Part shown: in pieces, positions 62,456 to 64,000 of the stretch | Layout: the number at the start of each line of letters is the position of its first letter | Position numbering within the stretch: the stretch's first letter is position 1 | NCBI RefSeq assembly: GCF_014837145.1 | Contig: NZ_JACYFS010000001.1 | Coordinates: forward strand, 744,001-808,000 | Direction of reading: 5' to 3' | DNA: 64,000 nt | Source of the DNA: Chryseobacterium caseinilyticum | Lineage (GTDB): Bacteria; Bacteroidota; Bacteroidia; Flavobacteriales; Weeksellaceae | Notes under the pieces: model-generated | Database searches by the model: none | Told to the model about the DNA's origin: nothing | Seen by the model: the letters and a program-made list of their open reading frames with translations, nothing else | Translations under genes and position numbers: made by a program

Positions 62456-62797
62456 TTAATTACTAACTGCTGCTGGTATAAAACTGCCAATTCCGGCTAC
62501 TGCTAAAATTCCTGCAATTAACACGACAGTTTTTCCTGTGCTGGGCTTTTTTATCTGTAATATTTTGTTCTTGTTAAGCTTAATTTCTTGATCTTTCTGT
62601 TTTCCAGTGATGGAATCCTTTGTCTGACTGACGAACTTAAACTGTCTGATCTTTTTATAATCTCTGGTTTCTATGATATAATTTGTATTCTGCTGCAAAA
62701 CTGAATAATCAAAATTATTGTCAGAGCTGACTTTTGTTGACACACAAGATGTTACCAAAACAAATGTCACAGAGAAGCAAATTAAAAGTTTCTTCAT
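62456..62797 (-). CDS. Small lipoprotein with C-terminal membrane segment
   Basis: A 113-residue protein. MKKLLICFSVTFVLVTSC gives a lipobox Cys at 18, and the last 25 residues are hydrophobic (VVLIAGILAVAGIGSFIPAA). In between is a short soluble part. The double anchoring is unusual. No family recognised. It lies 19 bases before the mutase gene on the same strand. Confidence 0.6.
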   Translation of the reverse strand: MKKLLICFSVTFVLVTSCVSTKVSSDNNFDYSVLQQNTNYIIETRDYKKIRQFKFVSQTKDSITGKQKDQEIKLNKNKILQIKKPSTGKTVVLIAGILAVAGIGSFIPAAVSN

Positions 62798-62830
62798 TTT
62801 TAAATGGATAAAAACTGATTATTAAATCTA

Positions 62831-63535
62831 TTATTGCAATTTTTTATTCTCCACCTTCGTTGTTTTCTCCACTTTAAAGGCACGGATTGGATCGTTGTAA
62901 TATACAAATTTTGAAGTATTCTGAATATTTCCTTTCAAAGAATCTTTCACATTGACCTCTGCATAATTTCCGTTTTTGGAATCTATTTTTAAATTTTCGA
63001 TTCTCCAGTAAGGTGCAATCAGGCTTGCAGTATCTGAAATTTTGATGACTGCATCTTTGGTCTGTCCTAAAAAGTTGGCGCGGCTACGGTTCAGCATTTC
63101 CACTTCAGCCCTTCTGGTGTTTACGGAACCCATGAAAGTTGCATGATTTTTAAGATTTAATCTGAAATTATCGGTTTTAATTTCACTTGAAATATTCATC
63201 TCAACAGAATCTGCAATAGAAACTTTTTCAAGATTGTATTTAGAATAAATGATGACATTGTAGAAATCTACGCCTTTTGTCTTTCTGTTTTCTTTAATTG
63301 AAAGGGTTTTATCATTCACTTCCACATCCAGATTATCGGCAATGTTGGGATAAGTTTCAATCTCAACATAATTTTTGTTTCCCCGTGCATAGAAAACACG
63401 GAATTTCCCTTCCATTTCAAGATTTACAAATTCTTCAACATTTAGTTCCTTATTTTCGATGTTGCCTTCGGGGGAAATTTTTCCACACGAGATTACCAAC
63501 ACTGAAATTAGGATTGAATAAGCAACTTTTTTCAT
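62831..63535 (-). CDS. DUF2807 (head GIN domain) lipoprotein
   Basis: A 234-residue lipoprotein (MKKVAYSILISVLVISC) with a beta-helix type DUF2807/GIN domain: VNLEMEGKFRVFYARGNKNYVEIETYPNI and MLNRSRANFLGQTKDAV. The family, frequent in Bacteroidetes, is surface exposed with unknown role. Its start overlaps the stop of the upstream gene by one base, so the two are translationally coupled. Confidence 0.75.
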   Translation of the reverse strand: MKKVAYSILISVLVISCGKISPEGNIENKELNVEEFVNLEMEGKFRVFYARGNKNYVEIETYPNIADNLDVEVNDKTLSIKENRKTKGVDFYNVIIYSKYNLEKVSIADSVEMNISSEIKTDNFRLNLKNHATFMGSVNTRRAEVEMLNRSRANFLGQTKDAVIKISDTASLIAPYWRIENLKIDSKNGNYAEVNVKDSLKGNIQNTSKFVYYNDPIRAFKVEKTTKVENKKLQ

Positions 63536-63918
63536 TATTTACTTTTTTTATAAAGCCACGTCAGTGGTTTACCTTCTGTATTGGTCAGAAGAAGATATTT
63601 ATCTTCCACTACCGAATAATTAAATTTTATTGGTTCGGGCAGATCAGAATACTGCATCGTTAAAATCCCGTTTTTTAAAATGTACGAACCTTTACTGTTA
63701 TTTTTACTTCCTAAAGATGAAAAAGACAAATCATTATTAAATTCCAAAGTGCCCGTTCCATTCTCCCTTTTGGTGTTATTCAGCATTTTACTGTCAACTT
63801 CACTGTTCTTTCCGTCATTAATACTGATAAATTCCCATCTGGCAGTAATTGATTCACTGGTTTTTAATTCCGAGCACGAAAATAAAAAGAAACTTAAAAT
63901 GAAGAGGCTCAACTTCAT
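63535..63918 (-). CDS. Lipocalin-like small lipoprotein
   Basis: A 127-residue lipoprotein (lipobox FSCS, Cys 15) whose mature part, ITARWEFISINDG and GSYILKNGILTMQYSDLP, follows the lipocalin-like or META-type beta barrel pattern. Its stop shares one base with the ATG of the GIN gene, and 5 bases separate its start from the gene that ends at 63924. It belongs to an operon entering from the right end of the window. Confidence 0.6.
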   Translation of the reverse strand: MKLSLFILSFFLFSCSELKTSESITARWEFISINDGKNSEVDSKMLNNTKRENGTGTLEFNNDLSFSSLGSKNNSKGSYILKNGILTMQYSDLPEPIKFNYSVVEDKYLLLTNTEGKPLTWLYKKSK

Positions 63919-63923
63919 ACAAC

Positions 63924-64000
63924 TTATATCACTTCATCAATATTATAATTCTTATGCTCACGGTTTGTCCTGATAATCATTTCGCCTAAAAATCCTGCAA
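63924..64000 (-). CDS. 3' end of a gene, perhaps a family 2 glycosyltransferase
   Basis: Read on the minus strand, the last 24 codons before the stop at 63924-63926 give AGFLGEMIIRTNREHKNYNI and then DEVI. The GE...R......Y.I pattern resembles the C-terminal end of membrane GT2 dolichol-phosphate-mannosyltransferase-like proteins. The rest lies outside the window, so the family is a guess; that a gene ends here is well supported by the 5-base spacing to the lipocalin-like gene. Confidence 0.45.
   Translation of the reverse strand, partial: AGFLGEMIIRTNREHKNYNIDEVI

Overview
The window is AT-rich chromosome from a flavobacterium, most probably Chryseobacterium or a close relative in the Weeksellaceae. 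This rests on the family content (GLPGLI, DUF2807/GIN, PA2169-type DUF2383 and lmo0937 proteins, short RpoD without region 1.1, TssN), on promoters of the Bacteroidetes type (TTTG, about 19 bases, TAnnTTTG), on the near absence of Shine-Dalgarno sequences, and on intergenic hairpin repeats of flavobacterial style. No rRNA, tRNA, prophage, insertion sequence or CRISPR array was found. The window opens inside a histidine kinase and closes inside the last codons of what looks like a family 2 glycosyltransferase.

Layout. 1-5.2 kb: partial GAF histidine kinase, alpha-amylase family protein, DXD glycosyltransferase, a candidate small RNA on the minus strand, and a type II NADH dehydrogenase. 5.4-18.9 kb is an accessory stress block: two DUF2383 four-helix-bundle proteins, a 56-residue lmo0937 membrane protein, a run of small unknown proteins including an orphan sigma region 2 domain, CcoG, a YciE-like ferritin-fold protein with a histone-like tail, a CinA-C protein, a large KatE catalase in an operon with a zinc alcohol dehydrogenase, and two Crp/Fnr paralogues. 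Three FNR-like palindromes (ATGAT-N4-ATCAT type) lie in this block. 19-21.6 kb holds a PAS/GAF histidine kinase and a receiver-only regulator. 21.8-31 kb holds an AsmA-like protein, a PatB-type C-S lyase, aldose epimerase, and an M28-like protein with altered metal ligands.

29.5-33.3 kb is a serine-biosynthesis run on the minus strand (ferredoxin, serC, serA, DUF1015). 33.4-44 kb is housekeeping: LuxC-type reductase, Bax inhibitor-1, DsbA-like, MTA/SAH-nucleosidase-like, inorganic pyrophosphatase, aminotransferase, M28 lipoprotein, FAD monooxygenase. The primary sigma factor (44.1-45.0 kb) is surrounded by structured repeats: period-9 palindromic repeats, a Flavo-1-like element and two hairpins with compensatory arm changes. 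46.5-49.6 kb carries three type VI secretion genes (TssG-like, TssN, TssK) with no other T6SS gene nearby. They are followed by a DtxR-type regulator, a threonine aldolase, and an mreB without mreC beside it.

54.5-59.3 kb encodes a VIT + vWA + TPR + DUF2135-like protein, a small secreted protein and a membrane-anchored trypsin-like protease, which may work together at the cell surface. The window ends with an aminotransferase, a phosphohexomutase and small secreted or lipoproteins. All functional names come from reading motifs and lengths; no database search was run.
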